Assembly (NCBI RefSeq): GCF_017305915.1
Contig: NZ_JAFKJN010000008.1
Coordinates: 227,062-291,061, forward strand
Length of the DNA stretch: 64,000 bases
Origin: Reyranella sp.
GTDB lineage: Bacteria; Pseudomonadota; Alphaproteobacteria; Reyranellales; Reyranellaceae
Direction of reading: 5' to 3'
Part shown: piece by piece, positions 43,078-52,749 of the stretch
Position numbering within the stretch: position 1 is the stretch's first letter
Layout of the letters: each line of letters opens with the position of its first letter
Translations under genes and position numbers: made by a program
Notes under the pieces: generated by a model
What the model was told of the DNA's origin: nothing
Databases searched by the model: none
The model's input: only the letters and a program-made list of their open reading frames with translations

Positions 43078-44449
43078 CATGACCGCAGTCGACCTGCTGG
43101 CCGCCTACAAAGCCAAGAAACTTTCCCCTGTCGAAGTCACCGACGCCGTCATCCAGCGGATCGAGGCCTGGGAGCCGAAGCTGAAGGCGCTCTACGCGCC
43201 GGATTTCGAGGGCGCGCGCAAGGCCGCCAAGGAGTCCGAGAGGCGCTGGCAGGCGGACAAGCCGCTACCGCTCGACGGCGTGCCGATCACCATCAAGGAG
43301 AACATCGCCACCAAGGGCGTGCCGGTGCCGCTCGGCACGGCGGCGACCACCATGACTCCGGCTGCGGCGGACGCGCCGGCCGCGGCGCGGGTGCGCGAGG
43401 CGGGCACGATCATCCTCGCGAAAACGACCATGCCCGACTACGGCATGCTGTCGTCGGGCCGCAGCTCGTTCCATCCGCTGACCCGCAATCCCTGGAACCT
43501 CGCCTGGAATCCCGGCGGCTCCAGTGCCGGCGCGGGCGCGGCGGCGGCAGCCGGTTATGGACCGCTGCATCTCGGCACCGACATCGGCGGCTCGGTGCGC
43601 CTGCCGGCGGGCTGGAACGGCATCTTCACCCTGAAGCCCAGCCTCGGCCGCGTGCCGGTCGATCCGCCGTTCCTCGGCCGCGTCGTCGGGCCGATGACGC
43701 GCACGGTTGCCGATTCCGCGCTGCTGATGGCCGAGCTCAGCAAGCCCGATCCGCGCGACCACATGAGCCTGCCGCCGGCCGACATCGACTGGTCGGCTGG
43801 GCCGCTCGAGCCGAAAGGCCTCAGGATCGGCCTCTATCTCGATGCCGGCTCGGGCCTGCCGGTCGATGGCGAGATCAAGGCGGCGATCGAGGCGGCGGCC
43901 AAGCTGTTCGCCGATGCCGGCGCCAGGGTCGAAACCCTGGAAGGCTTCCTGTCGCCCGAGATGCTGCATCTGCAGGACCTGTTCTGGCGCGTGCGGAGCT
44001 GGGTCGATTTCTCGGCGCTCAGCCACGCCAAGCAGGCGAGCGTGCTGCCCTTCATCGCCGACTGGTGCCGCGGCGGTGCCGACGTCTCGGGCGCGATGGT
44101 CATCAAGGGCGTGAACAACTACATGGCGATCCGCGCCGCGGCGACGCGCGCGACCCAGCCGTTTGACTACGTGCTGTCGCCGACCTCGCCGGTACCGACC
44201 TATCCCGCCGAATGGGAGACGCCGACCAACGACGTGCACAGGCCGCTGGAGCACATCTCCTTCACCATGCCGTTCAACATGAGCGAGCAGCCGGCCTCGT
44301 CGATCAACTGCGGCTACACGAAAGAGGGCAAGCCGATCGGCCTGCAGATCGCCGGCCGCCGCTTCGACGATCTCGGTGTGATGCGCGTGTCGCGCTGGTA
44401 CGAGCAGGCGAGGGGCCCGCAGAAGAAATGGCCGGAACCGGGCGCATGA
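43064..44449 (+). CDS. Amidase (amidase signature family)
   Basis: 461 residues. The Ser-cisSer-Lys triad is visible: VPITIKEN with Lys78, and the Gly/Ser-rich signature NPGGSSAGAGAAAAAGYGPL followed by GTDIGGSVRLPAGWNG. Residue order and length are normal. These cytoplasmic enzymes hydrolyse amides to acid and ammonia; the substrate is unknown. Upstream it overlaps the AbrB gene and downstream it overlaps the VOC gene (ATGA), the start of a long plus-strand catabolic and uptake cluster. Confidence 0.93.
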   Translation: MTIHDMTAVDLLAAYKAKKLSPVEVTDAVIQRIEAWEPKLKALYAPDFEGARKAAKESERRWQADKPLPLDGVPITIKENIATKGVPVPLGTAATTMTPAAADAPAAARVREAGTIILAKTTMPDYGMLSSGRSSFHPLTRNPWNLAWNPGGSSAGAGAAAAAGYGPLHLGTDIGGSVRLPAGWNGIFTLKPSLGRVPVDPPFLGRVVGPMTRTVADSALLMAELSKPDPRDHMSLPPADIDWSAGPLEPKGLRIGLYLDAGSGLPVDGEIKAAIEAAAKLFADAGARVETLEGFLSPEMLHLQDLFWRVRSWVDFSALSHAKQASVLPFIADWCRGGADVSGAMVIKGVNNYMAIRAAATRATQPFDYVLSPTSPVPTYPAEWETPTNDVHRPLEHISFTMPFNMSEQPASSINCGYTKEGKPIGLQIAGRRFDDLGVMRVSRWYEQARGPQKKWPEPGA

Positions 44450-44835
44450 GCGCCTTCAAGTCGATCCGGGCCGTCGACTACACCGTCATCTTCGTGCGCG
44501 ACATGGCGGCGATGCGCCGCTTTTACGAGGACGTGCTCGGTTTCGCGATGGTGCGCGAGCTGTCGCCGCGCTGGCGCGAATACCAGGTCGGCGCCAATAC
44601 GCTGGCGCTCGCGGTCCCGAGCCTGACAGCGGAGGACCCGCCGATGCCGAAGGGCAGCGCCGCGCTGCAGCTCGCTTTCAAGGTGTCGCCAACGGAAGTC
44701 GACGACTGTGCCGAGGAGCTGGCGAAGCAGGGCGTCGCGATCGTCTCGCCGCCGACCGACCGGCCGTTCGGCCATCGCACGCTGTTCTTCCGCGATCCCG
44801 ACGGCAACCTGCTCGAGATCTACGCGGAGATCTGA
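44446..44835 (+). CDS. VOC family protein
   Basis: 129 residues from an ATG overlapping the amidase stop. RAVDYTVIFVRDMAAMRRFY and FGHRTLFFRDPDGNLLEIYAEI mark the two modules of the VOC fold, with the conserved Glu in the last strand. The size is that of single-domain lyase, dioxygenase or epimerase members. It is followed after 2 bp by the Asp/Glu racemase family gene. It may process the product of the amidase, which is an inference from order. Confidence 0.85.
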   Translation: MSAFKSIRAVDYTVIFVRDMAAMRRFYEDVLGFAMVRELSPRWREYQVGANTLALAVPSLTAEDPPMPKGSAALQLAFKVSPTEVDDCAEELAKQGVAIVSPPTDRPFGHRTLFFRDPDGNLLEIYAEI

Positions 44836-44837
44836 GC

Positions 44838-45512
44838 ATGAAACCGCTCGGCATCCTGATGCTCGACACGCGCTTCCCGCGGATCGAGGGCGATATCGGC
44901 AATCCCAAGTCGTTCGACTTCCCGGTGATCTTCCGCCGGATGGAGGGCATCGGCTCGGTGGACGCCGTCGCCGTACATCCCAACCGGCCCCGCGTGCTCG
45001 CCGCATTGAAGGCGAATGCCGAGGCGCTGGCGGCCGAAGGCGCCATCGGGCTGTCGACGAGCTGCGGCTTCCTCGCGCTCTACCAGAAGGAGCTCGAGGC
45101 GCTGTCGCCGGTGCCGGTCGCGACCTCGGCGTTGCTGCTGATCAAGACATTGAAGGGCAAGAAGGTCGGCGTGATCACAGCGTCTGCAGAGAACCTGACG
45201 CCGGCGCATTTCGAGGCGGTCGAGGCGCCGGGTGACACACCCGTGCAGGGCTTGCCGGCCGACAGTTCGTTCGCGGCAACCTTCCTGCACAACGGGCTGA
45301 CGCTCGACCGCGACGCCGTCGAGCGCGAGACCGTCGAAGCGGGCCGGGCGCTGATGCGAACACATCCGGACATCGACGCCATCGTGCTCGAATGCACCAA
45401 CCTGCCGCCCTACAAGCCGGCCCTGCAGCGTGCGCTGGGCGTGCCGATATTCGATGTGCTCGATCTCCTGCGCGACTTTCGGAAGCGGCTGGGTGGCCGC
45501 GTCAGCGGCTGA
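44838..45512 (+). CDS. Aspartate/glutamate racemase family protein
   Basis: 224 residues. Two Cys at the expected positions of the racemase superfamily are visible in GLSTSCGFLALYQ and IVLECTNLPPYKPAL. The fold is also used by hydantoin racemases and maleate isomerases. The N-terminus PLGILMLDTRFPRIEGDIGN differs from true glutamate racemases, and a hydantoin- or maleate-type substrate is at least as likely. It starts 2 bp after the VOC stop and precedes the transporter genes by 57 bp. Confidence 0.87.
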   Translation: MKPLGILMLDTRFPRIEGDIGNPKSFDFPVIFRRMEGIGSVDAVAVHPNRPRVLAALKANAEALAAEGAIGLSTSCGFLALYQKELEALSPVPVATSALLLIKTLKGKKVGVITASAENLTPAHFEAVEAPGDTPVQGLPADSSFAATFLHNGLTLDRDAVERETVEAGRALMRTHPDIDAIVLECTNLPPYKPALQRALGVPIFDVLDLLRDFRKRLGGRVSG

Positions 45513-45569
45513 CGGGCATCGAAATTGCTGCGATAGTCCGCGGATAGAAGAAAAATTGGGGGTTCGGCA

Positions 45570-46733
45570 ATGCGCACCAAAGGAATTCTGCTCGCGATGG
45601 CATTGTCCGTCGCGTCGTTCGGCGCGGCGGCACAGGATATCGGTGTCGGCCTGATCGTCCCCCTGTCGGCGCCGGGCGATGCCACGGGCGGCCAGCTCAT
45701 CCGTCGCGGCGCCGAGATCGGCATCGAGATGGTCAACGCCCAGGGCGGCGTGCTGGGCAAGAAGATGCAGCTCTTCGTGCAGGATTCGCAGGGCAAGCCC
45801 GAGGCCGGCGTCGCCGCCTATCGCCGGCTGGTCAGCGAGAACAAGGTCGTCGCAGTGCCGGGCTTCTTCCATTCGTCGGTGTCGATCGCGGTCAACGAGG
45901 TCGCCAAGGACATGGGCGTGCCGACGCTCGCGGTGCAGGCCTCGGCGTCCGACATCACCGCCAAGCACTACGACATCGCCTTCCGCACCCACGTCGTCGA
46001 TCCGGTGCGCGTCGAGACCTGGATGACGTTCATCAAGCAGAAGGGTTTCAAGCGCGTCTCGCTCATTGCTGAAACAACCGATTATGGCATCGGCCTCGCC
46101 GACGAGACCCTCGCCCAGGCCAAGAAGATGGGCGGCATCGAGGTCCAGAAGGTGATGTTCGACCGCACCGTCACCGACCTCACGCCACAGCTCCTGCAGG
46201 TCAAGGCGTTCAAGCCGGACATGGTGATCAACATCGGCGTCGGCCAGCCGCTCGATCTGATCATGGATCAGGCGACGACGATCGGCCTGCTGCCCAACAC
46301 GCCGATGCTGATCTCCTACGATGCGCCGACGCGGCCGCAGTTTTGGCAGCTCCACGAGAAGAACGGCAACGGCATCTACTTCATCGCCTACTACTCTCCC
46401 AAGTCGAAGCTCTCCGACATCGGCGACCAGTTCGCCAAGGCCTACAAGGAGAAGTACAAGGAAGACCCGGTCTATGGCGCGTTGAACGGCTTCGGCGCGG
46501 TGATGATCCTCGCCCAGGCGATCAAGGCGGGGAACAGCGCCGATCCCAAGACGCTGATCAAGACGCTCGAATCGGGCACCTACAAGAGCTGGCCCGATGC
46601 GCCGGTGACCTTCCCCAAGGCTGACGGCGTCTATTGGCACAACTGGGTGCCGCCGGTCCTGATCCTGCACTACACGGCGGCGAAGCAGGACTGGAAGGAC
46701 GCCGAGGTCACCGTCACCTACTCCAAGAAGTGA
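45570..46733 (+). CDS. ABC transporter substrate-binding protein (LivJ-type)
   Basis: 387 residues. Signal peptide RTKGILLAMALSVASFGAAA, then IGVGLIVPLSAPGDATGGQL, and the ligand-lobe blocks GAEIGIEMVNAQGGVLGKK and LVSENKVVAVPGFFHSSVS typical of family 4/5 binding proteins for branched-chain and aromatic compounds. It begins the transporter part of the cluster, with a GGGGG-containing leader. The ligand could be the amide or cyclic compound degraded by the adjacent enzymes. A palindromic repeat separates it from the permease gene. Confidence 0.92.
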   Translation: MRTKGILLAMALSVASFGAAAQDIGVGLIVPLSAPGDATGGQLIRRGAEIGIEMVNAQGGVLGKKMQLFVQDSQGKPEAGVAAYRRLVSENKVVAVPGFFHSSVSIAVNEVAKDMGVPTLAVQASASDITAKHYDIAFRTHVVDPVRVETWMTFIKQKGFKRVSLIAETTDYGIGLADETLAQAKKMGGIEVQKVMFDRTVTDLTPQLLQVKAFKPDMVINIGVGQPLDLIMDQATTIGLLPNTPMLISYDAPTRPQFWQLHEKNGNGIYFIAYYSPKSKLSDIGDQFAKAYKEKYKEDPVYGALNGFGAVMILAQAIKAGNSADPKTLIKTLESGTYKSWPDAPVTFPKADGVYWHNWVPPVLILHYTAAKQDWKDAEVTVTYSKK

Positions 46734-46742
46734 CACCGAAGG

Positions 46743-46833
46743 TGTCATCCTGAGCCGTAGGCGAAGGATCTAGCGCCAGCTTCAACGGATTCGTTGGAGC
46801 AAACGCTAGGTCCTTCGCTTCGCTCAGGACGAC
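46743..46833 (+). repeat. Palindromic intergenic repeat (cgaaggatc/gatccttcg type)
   Basis: GTCATCCTGAGCCGTAGGCG on the left pairs with CGCTTCGCTCAGGACGAC on the right, and GATCTAGCG with CGCTAGGTC inside, giving a long stem around a short centre. Related units occur at 51728-51770, 54839-54906 and 57039-57144. Here it lies inside an operon, between the binding protein and LivH genes, where it may lower downstream expression or protect the upstream message. Confidence 0.8.
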
Positions 46834-46844
46834 AGGGAAAGTGG

Positions 46845-47738
46845 ATGTACTCGACCGAACTCGTCGTCCAGACGTTCATCTCCGGGGTCATGATCGGCGT
46901 GCTCTACGCCCTCATGGCGCTGGGGATCACGTTCATCTACTCGATCATGCGCATGATCAACTGGGCGATGGGCGAGTTCTACATGATCGGCAGCTACCTC
47001 CAGTACATGCTGGTGGCGTGGCTGCTCGGCCCCGACCTGTGGTGGCTTGCCATCCTGGTCGCGACGGCCGGCGTGTTCGGGCTCGGGCTGCTCACCGAAT
47101 GGAGCCTGCTGAAGCCGATCTCGAGCAAGGCGGCCGAGGTGCGCAGCGACTACGCGACCGTCATCACGCTGGCGCTGCTGCTGATGCTGCGCAGCCTGGC
47201 GACCGGCATCGCTGGCCCCAACCAGTTCACGCCGGGCTCGAACCTGCCGATCGTGATGGTGGGGCCGATGCCGATGGCCGGCGCGCGGGTGGCGGCGTTC
47301 GTGTTTGCGCTGGTGGCGCTCGGCGTGTTCTGGGCGGTGCTGCGCTACACCTGGTACGGGCTGGCGCTGCGGGCCACGGCGCAGAGCCGCGTCGGCGTGC
47401 AGACCGCAGGCATCGACGTGCTGCGGGTCGATCGCGTCGCCTTCGGCATCGGCGTGGCGCTGGCCGGGCTCGCCGGTGCGCTGCTGGCGCCGGTGTTCCT
47501 GGTGTTTCCGACCAACGGCCTTGTCACGACCGTGAAGGGTTTCGAGATCGTGGTGATCGGCGGGCTGGGCTCGATCCCCGGCGCGTTGATCGCGGGCGTC
47601 CTGCTGGGGCTGATCGAATCCTTCGGCGCCGCCTTCATCGATTCGGCCTACCAGAACATCTACGGCTTCGTGCTGGTGCTGCTGGTGCTCGTGCTCAGGC
47701 CGACCGGCCTGTTCGGCGAGCGCGGCCGCGAGGCGTGA
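46845..47738 (+). CDS. Branched-chain-type ABC permease (LivH-like)
   Basis: 297 residues, eight or so hydrophobic segments. The opening QTFISGVMIGVLYALMALGITF and the late GGLGSIPGALIAGVLLGLIE are the LivH signatures. The start at 46845 is chosen because CAGGGAAAGTGG precedes it and frames further upstream lie in the repeat. The stop TGA shares its A with the ATG of the ATPase gene. Inner-membrane translocation subunit of the uptake system. Confidence 0.93.
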   Translation: MYSTELVVQTFISGVMIGVLYALMALGITFIYSIMRMINWAMGEFYMIGSYLQYMLVAWLLGPDLWWLAILVATAGVFGLGLLTEWSLLKPISSKAAEVRSDYATVITLALLLMLRSLATGIAGPNQFTPGSNLPIVMVGPMPMAGARVAAFVFALVALGVFWAVLRYTWYGLALRATAQSRVGVQTAGIDVLRVDRVAFGIGVALAGLAGALLAPVFLVFPTNGLVTTVKGFEIVVIGGLGSIPGALIAGVLLGLIESFGAAFIDSAYQNIYGFVLVLLVLVLRPTGLFGERGREA

Positions 47739-48456
47739 TGGCCGCGCTCGAAGCCATCGGCCTGCGCAAGCGCTTCGGCACCCTGCAAGCGGCCAACGAC
47801 GTCACGCTGAGCGTCGAGCCGGGCGAGATCCGCGGCCTGATCGGCCCCAACGGCGCGGGCAAGACGACGCTGGTCAATCTCGTCACCGGCGTCTACGCGC
47901 CCGATTCGGGTGAGGTGAAGCTCGCCGGCCAGAGCATCACCGGCCTTGCCATGCACGAGATCGCGCGGCGCGGGCTGGTGCGCTCCTTCCAGGTGACGCG
48001 CCTGTTCGGCAACCAGACGGTGCGCGAGAACCTGCTGACCGCCTTCCACGCCCGCCGGCCGGCGAACGTCGACGGCGAGGCGGCGGCCGAGCGCATGATC
48101 CGCCTGACCACGCTCGGGCCGCTCGCCGACACGCCGGCCAAGAAACTGTCGGGCGGCCAGCGGGCGCTGCTCCAGATGGGCTGCGGCTTCATGGTGCCGG
48201 GAAGCTGCTACGTGCTCGACGAGCCGTTCGCCGGCATCAACCCGGTGATCAAGGAGACGATCCTGGAGATGATCGTCGAGGTGAACCGCGCCCAAGGCGC
48301 CGCATTCCTGGTGGTCAGCCACGAGATGGCGATCATCCGCCAGCTCTGCCCGCAGGTGACGGTGATGATGGAGGGCAAGGTCGCGGCCCAAGGCACGCTC
48401 GACGAGGTGGCGCGGCTGCCCGCGGTGGTCGCGGGCTATCTCGGCAAGGCGCTCGA

Positions 48457-48460
<4 letters not shown>
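47738..48460 (+). CDS. Branched-chain-type ABC ATP-binding protein (LivG-like)
   Basis: 240 residues. Walker A IGPNGAGKTT (about 35-44), signature LSGGQRALLQM, Walker B CYVLDEPFAGINP and the switch His in VVSHEM. It is the first of two ATPases, as is normal for Liv systems. The ATG overlaps the LivH stop by one base (TGATG), and its own stop overlaps the LivF ATG (ATGA). Confidence 0.94.
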
Positions 48461-49181
<721 letters not shown>

Positions 49182-49185
<4 letters not shown>

Positions 49186-50117
49186 GCGCCTCGTTCCGCC
49201 GCTCCGCCGTCGCGATCGGGTTCGCCGCGCTCCTGTTGGCGCTGGTGCCGTTGTTCACCGGCAGCTTCGTGCTGCACGTGCTGACCATCGCGCTCTATTA
49301 CGTGATCCTGGCGGCGAGCTGGAACCTGCTGGCCGGCTACACCGGGCAGTTCTCGCTGGCGCATCACGCCTTCGCGGCGATCGGCGCCTACACCTCGGGG
49401 CTGATGGGCTATCACCTCAAGATCTCACCGTGGATCGGCATTCCCTGCGGTGTCATGCTGGCGGGTGTGTGCGGGCTGATCCTCGGCCGGCTGGTGCTGA
49501 AGATGCGGGCGATCTATCTCGCGATCGCGACCTGGGCCTTCGCAGAGACCTTCCACATCTATCTCACCGCCGACTACAAGTTCACGCGCGGCGAGCTCGG
49601 CCTCAGCGTGAAGTCGCTCTACGGCACGACCGATCCGATGCCGTACTACTTCACCTTCCTGGCGCTGACCGTGCTGGTGCTGCTGGGCCTCAGGCTCTTG
49701 ATCGATTCGCCGCTCGGCTTCTTCATGCGCGCGATCAAGGACGACGAGTTGCGCGCCAAGAGCCTCGGCATCGACACGACCAAGGTGAAGATCGCGGTGT
49801 TCGCGATCTCCAGCGCCATCGCGGGGCTGGCGGGCGGCTTCTTCGGCCACTACATCGCGCTGCTGACCCCGCAGATGATCGACTTCTCGGAGATGGCCAA
49901 GATCGTGGTCATGGTGGTGATCGGCGGCTTCGGCACCTTCCTCGGCCCGATCGTCGGGGCGGCGCCGGTGCAGGTGGTGATGACCTACCTACAGTCCTAC
50001 GGCGAATGGAATCTCGCGGTGTTCGCGCTGATCGTGATCGTGCTGATGCGCTTCAGCATGGAGGGGGTGGCGAGCCTGTTCACGCCGCTGTGGCGGCGGG
50101 TGTGGAACTGGAAATGA
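49182..50117 (+). CDS. Branched-chain-type ABC permease (LivM-like)
   Basis: 311 residues with about eight to ten hydrophobic segments. LAASWNLLAGYTGQFSLAHHAF near residue 50 and GLAGGFFGHYIALLTPQM with VMVVIGGFGTFLGPIVGAA later are LivM signatures. The usual gene order LivH-LivM is changed here: LivM is placed after both ATPases. The stop overlaps the FAD oxidoreductase start (ATGA). Confidence 0.93.
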
Positions 50118-51694
50118 ACGTCGATGTCGTGGTGGTCGGCTCGGGCGCGGCCGGGCTGTCGGCGGCGCTCGCCGCGGCGGTCGACGGCGCCAAGGTGATG
50201 GTGCTGGAGAAGTCGCACTGGCTGGGCGGCACGACGGCGATGTCGGCGGCGGGCACCTGGGTGCCGGCGAACCATCACATGCTGGCGGCGGGGATCGAGG
50301 ATTCGGCCGAGGAGACGCTGACCTACATCCGCGCCGTCTCGCCGCCGGGCTGGCAGGAGACCGAGGACGAGCTGTGGCAGGCGCTGGCCGAGCAATCGGC
50401 GCCGATGCTGCGCTTCCTCGAGGACAAGACGCCGCTGGTCTTCGAGCTGGTCAACCATCCCGACTTCTATGTCGAGGCGCCGGGCGGCAAGCTGTTCGGG
50501 CGCATGGTCTCGCCGACCCTGATCAGCCGCTACATCCTGGCCAAGTGGTGGAACCGCGTGCGCAAGTCGGTGAAGCCGCAATTCTTCACCTACAAGGAGA
50601 TGGTCGACGGCGTGCTCAAGGACCCAATGCGCGCGATCCTCAGGCTCGGCTCGTCGCTGGTCTGGCGCGTCATCGCAGGCAAGGTCGGCCTCGGCAACGG
50701 CCTGACCGTCGGTCTGACGCGCGGCTGCCTCGATGCCGGCGTCGACATCCGTCTGGAGGCCGAGGTGAAGCGGCTGGTCGCCGAGGGCGATGTCGTCACC
50801 GGAGTCGAAGCGGTGATCGACGGCAAGCCGGTCACGATTCGCGCGACCAAGGGCGTGGTGCTGGCGACCGGCGGCTTCGACTGGGCGTCGGGCTACATGG
50901 CGACGTATTTCCCGGGCCTCGATCTGGTCGGCGCGCCGGACACCAACACCGGCGACGGCCAGCGCATGGCCGAGGCGGTCGGTGCCGAGCTGGCGCACAT
51001 GGACCAGGCCAATATCGCGCCGGCGACCTTCACCCAGTACGAGGGCCGGCGGCACGCGCAGCCGCTTTATGAGACCTACGCGCCGCATTGCATCCTGGTG
51101 AACCGCGAGGGCCAGCGCTTCGTCAGCGAGGGCAGCGCTTCGCTGGGCTCGGCGATCGACGAGCGCGGGCCCGACGGCAAATCGAAGCACGCGCCGGTCT
51201 GGCGCCTCTTCGATTCGCGCTACAGCCACCGGCTGTCGGCAATGTATGCGGCGAAGGATCCGGCCTTCGTGCGCACCGCCGACACGATCGAGGCGCTGGC
51301 AACGAAGATCGGGCTCGATCCTGCGACGCTGCGCGCGACCGTCGACCGCTTCAACGGCTGGAAGAAGCAGGGCGTCGACCGCGACTTCCATCGCGGCGAG
51401 ACGGCGTGGGAGCGCTACTACACCAAGGACCGCGCGCTGGAGACGGTGGAGCAGGGGCCGTTCCATGCCGCACCGTTCCTTTACGTGAGCCTCGGCACCA
51501 AGGGCGGACCGCGCACCGACCGGCACTGCCAGGTGCTGCGCCGGGACGGCTCGGTGATCGGCGGGCTCTACTGCGCCGGCATCGCCATGGCGAGCCCGAT
51601 CGGCACCCGGGCGGTCGGCGCGGGCACGACCATCGGGCCGTGCCTCACCTTCGGCTACATCGCCGGCAAGTCGATCGCGCGGCGCAACGCCTGA
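50114..51694 (+). CDS. FAD-dependent oxidoreductase (fumarate reductase/3-ketosteroid dehydrogenase type)
   Basis: 526 residues. VDVVVVGSGAAGLSAALAAA is the FAD Rossmann motif and VLATGGFDWASGYM the second FAD contact. The C-terminal GGLYCAGIAMASPIGTRAVG with GAGTTIGPCLTFGYIAGKSI is the family end. The substrate cap lies between about 110 and 300. Members reduce or dehydrogenate fumarate-like acids or ketosteroids. Its coupling to the Liv-type transporter suggests it acts on the imported compound. No signal peptide, so cytoplasmic. Confidence 0.9.
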   Translation: MNVDVVVVGSGAAGLSAALAAAVDGAKVMVLEKSHWLGGTTAMSAAGTWVPANHHMLAAGIEDSAEETLTYIRAVSPPGWQETEDELWQALAEQSAPMLRFLEDKTPLVFELVNHPDFYVEAPGGKLFGRMVSPTLISRYILAKWWNRVRKSVKPQFFTYKEMVDGVLKDPMRAILRLGSSLVWRVIAGKVGLGNGLTVGLTRGCLDAGVDIRLEAEVKRLVAEGDVVTGVEAVIDGKPVTIRATKGVVLATGGFDWASGYMATYFPGLDLVGAPDTNTGDGQRMAEAVGAELAHMDQANIAPATFTQYEGRRHAQPLYETYAPHCILVNREGQRFVSEGSASLGSAIDERGPDGKSKHAPVWRLFDSRYSHRLSAMYAAKDPAFVRTADTIEALATKIGLDPATLRATVDRFNGWKKQGVDRDFHRGETAWERYYTKDRALETVEQGPFHAAPFLYVSLGTKGGPRTDRHCQVLRRDGSVIGGLYCAGIAMASPIGTRAVGAGTTIGPCLTFGYIAGKSIARRNA

Positions 51695-51727
51695 GCTGGC
51701 GCGCCGCGTGCACCGTGCCTGCGGCGC

Positions 51728-51770
51728 ACCCTTCGAGACGCATCGCTACGCGATGCTCCTCAGGGTGACG
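51728..51770 (+). repeat. Short hairpin repeat near the 3' end of the SBF gene
   Basis: CCCTTCGAGACGCATCGCTA followed by CGCGATGCTCCTCAGGG folds on itself and belongs to the widespread class of G/C-rich intergenic palindromes. It supplies the last codon region of the minus-strand transporter gene and lies between two convergent genes. Confidence 0.55.
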
Positions 51771-52716
51771 TGGAGGGCCGATCTTGCAGTAGCTGCCGGT
51801 AGATCGGCTGCAGCAGGGTCGGGATGATGTAGATCGGCACCTGGACGGCGGCGATGAACAGGAAGATGTCGGGATCGGCGGTGATCGGCAGCACCGCCAT
51901 CAGCAGCGCGTTGTTGCGGCCACCCGAGCAGTAGCCGGCGGTCAGCGCGCTGCGGCGGTCGAGGAAGGCGAGGCAGCCCAGCGCCATCACCGCGTTGGTC
52001 AGCAGCATGCCGGCGAACGATCCGGCGACGAAGCCGCCGAGCTTGGCGGGCTCGGCCATCGCGCGGCCGACGATGCCGTCCATCAGCGGGATGGCGTAGA
52101 CGATCAGCAGGATGATCGACAGGCCGTCGATGCGCTGGGCGTTGTGGCGCAGGCCGTCGCTGCCCAGCCAGGCGCGGATCGCGACGGCGCCGATCACCGC
52201 CAGCACGACGATGGCCAAGAGCCGCAGGCTGAGCGCGCCGACACTGATGTGCAGGTCGAGATCGAGCAGCCACAGGGCGAGCGGCGGCAGCGTCAGCGGC
52301 ACGGCGAAGTTGGTGATCAGCGCGATCAGCAGCGCCAGCGAATTGTCGAGCCGCAGGAAGGTCGCCGTCGTCGCCGCCGAGATGATGGTCGGCGCCATGG
52401 CGCTGAGGCAGAGCGCGGCGATCAGGCCCGGCCAGATCGGAAACAGGCTCCAGATCGGCCAGACCGCCAGCGGCACGGCGCCCAGCAGCGCCGCCGACAG
52501 GCTGAGCGCCAGCGCCGGCCGGGCGAGCAGGGCACGGACCCGCGGCCAGTCGGTGCGCACCAGGGCGAGCATCAGCAGCAAGACTGCGAGCGGGGCGACC
52601 AGCGGGCGGGCCGCCGCCGCGAGGTCCTGGAACACGATGCCGACCAGCAGCGAGAACGGCAGCAGGGCGGTCGCGTGCCGGCCCATTCGCCGCAGAACGT
52701 GATCCAGCAGGTCCAT
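51760..52716 (-). CDS. SBF-like (bile acid:sodium symporter fold) membrane transporter
   Basis: 318 residues and about nine hydrophobic segments. PLAVLLLMLALVRTDW early on, the unwound-helix region LSAMAPTIISAATTATFLRL, and GYCSGGRNNALLMAVLP near the C-terminus match the crossing motifs of the SBF/ArsB-like fold, the last corresponding to the usual GNRN-type block. Likely a sodium- or proton-coupled carrier of an organic anion. The ATG at 52716 is 33 bp from the divergent exported protein gene. The substrate is unknown. Confidence 0.8.
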   Translation of the reverse strand: MDLLDHVLRRMGRHATALLPFSLLVGIVFQDLAAAARPLVAPLAVLLLMLALVRTDWPRVRALLARPALALSLSAALLGAVPLAVWPIWSLFPIWPGLIAALCLSAMAPTIISAATTATFLRLDNSLALLIALITNFAVPLTLPPLALWLLDLDLHISVGALSLRLLAIVVLAVIGAVAIRAWLGSDGLRHNAQRIDGLSIILLIVYAIPLMDGIVGRAMAEPAKLGGFVAGSFAGMLLTNAVMALGCLAFLDRRSALTAGYCSGGRNNALLMAVLPITADPDIFLFIAAVQVPIYIIPTLLQPIYRQLLQDRPSTSP

Positions 52717-52749
52717 TGCCCGCACCCTATCACAGGCTAGAGTGGGACC

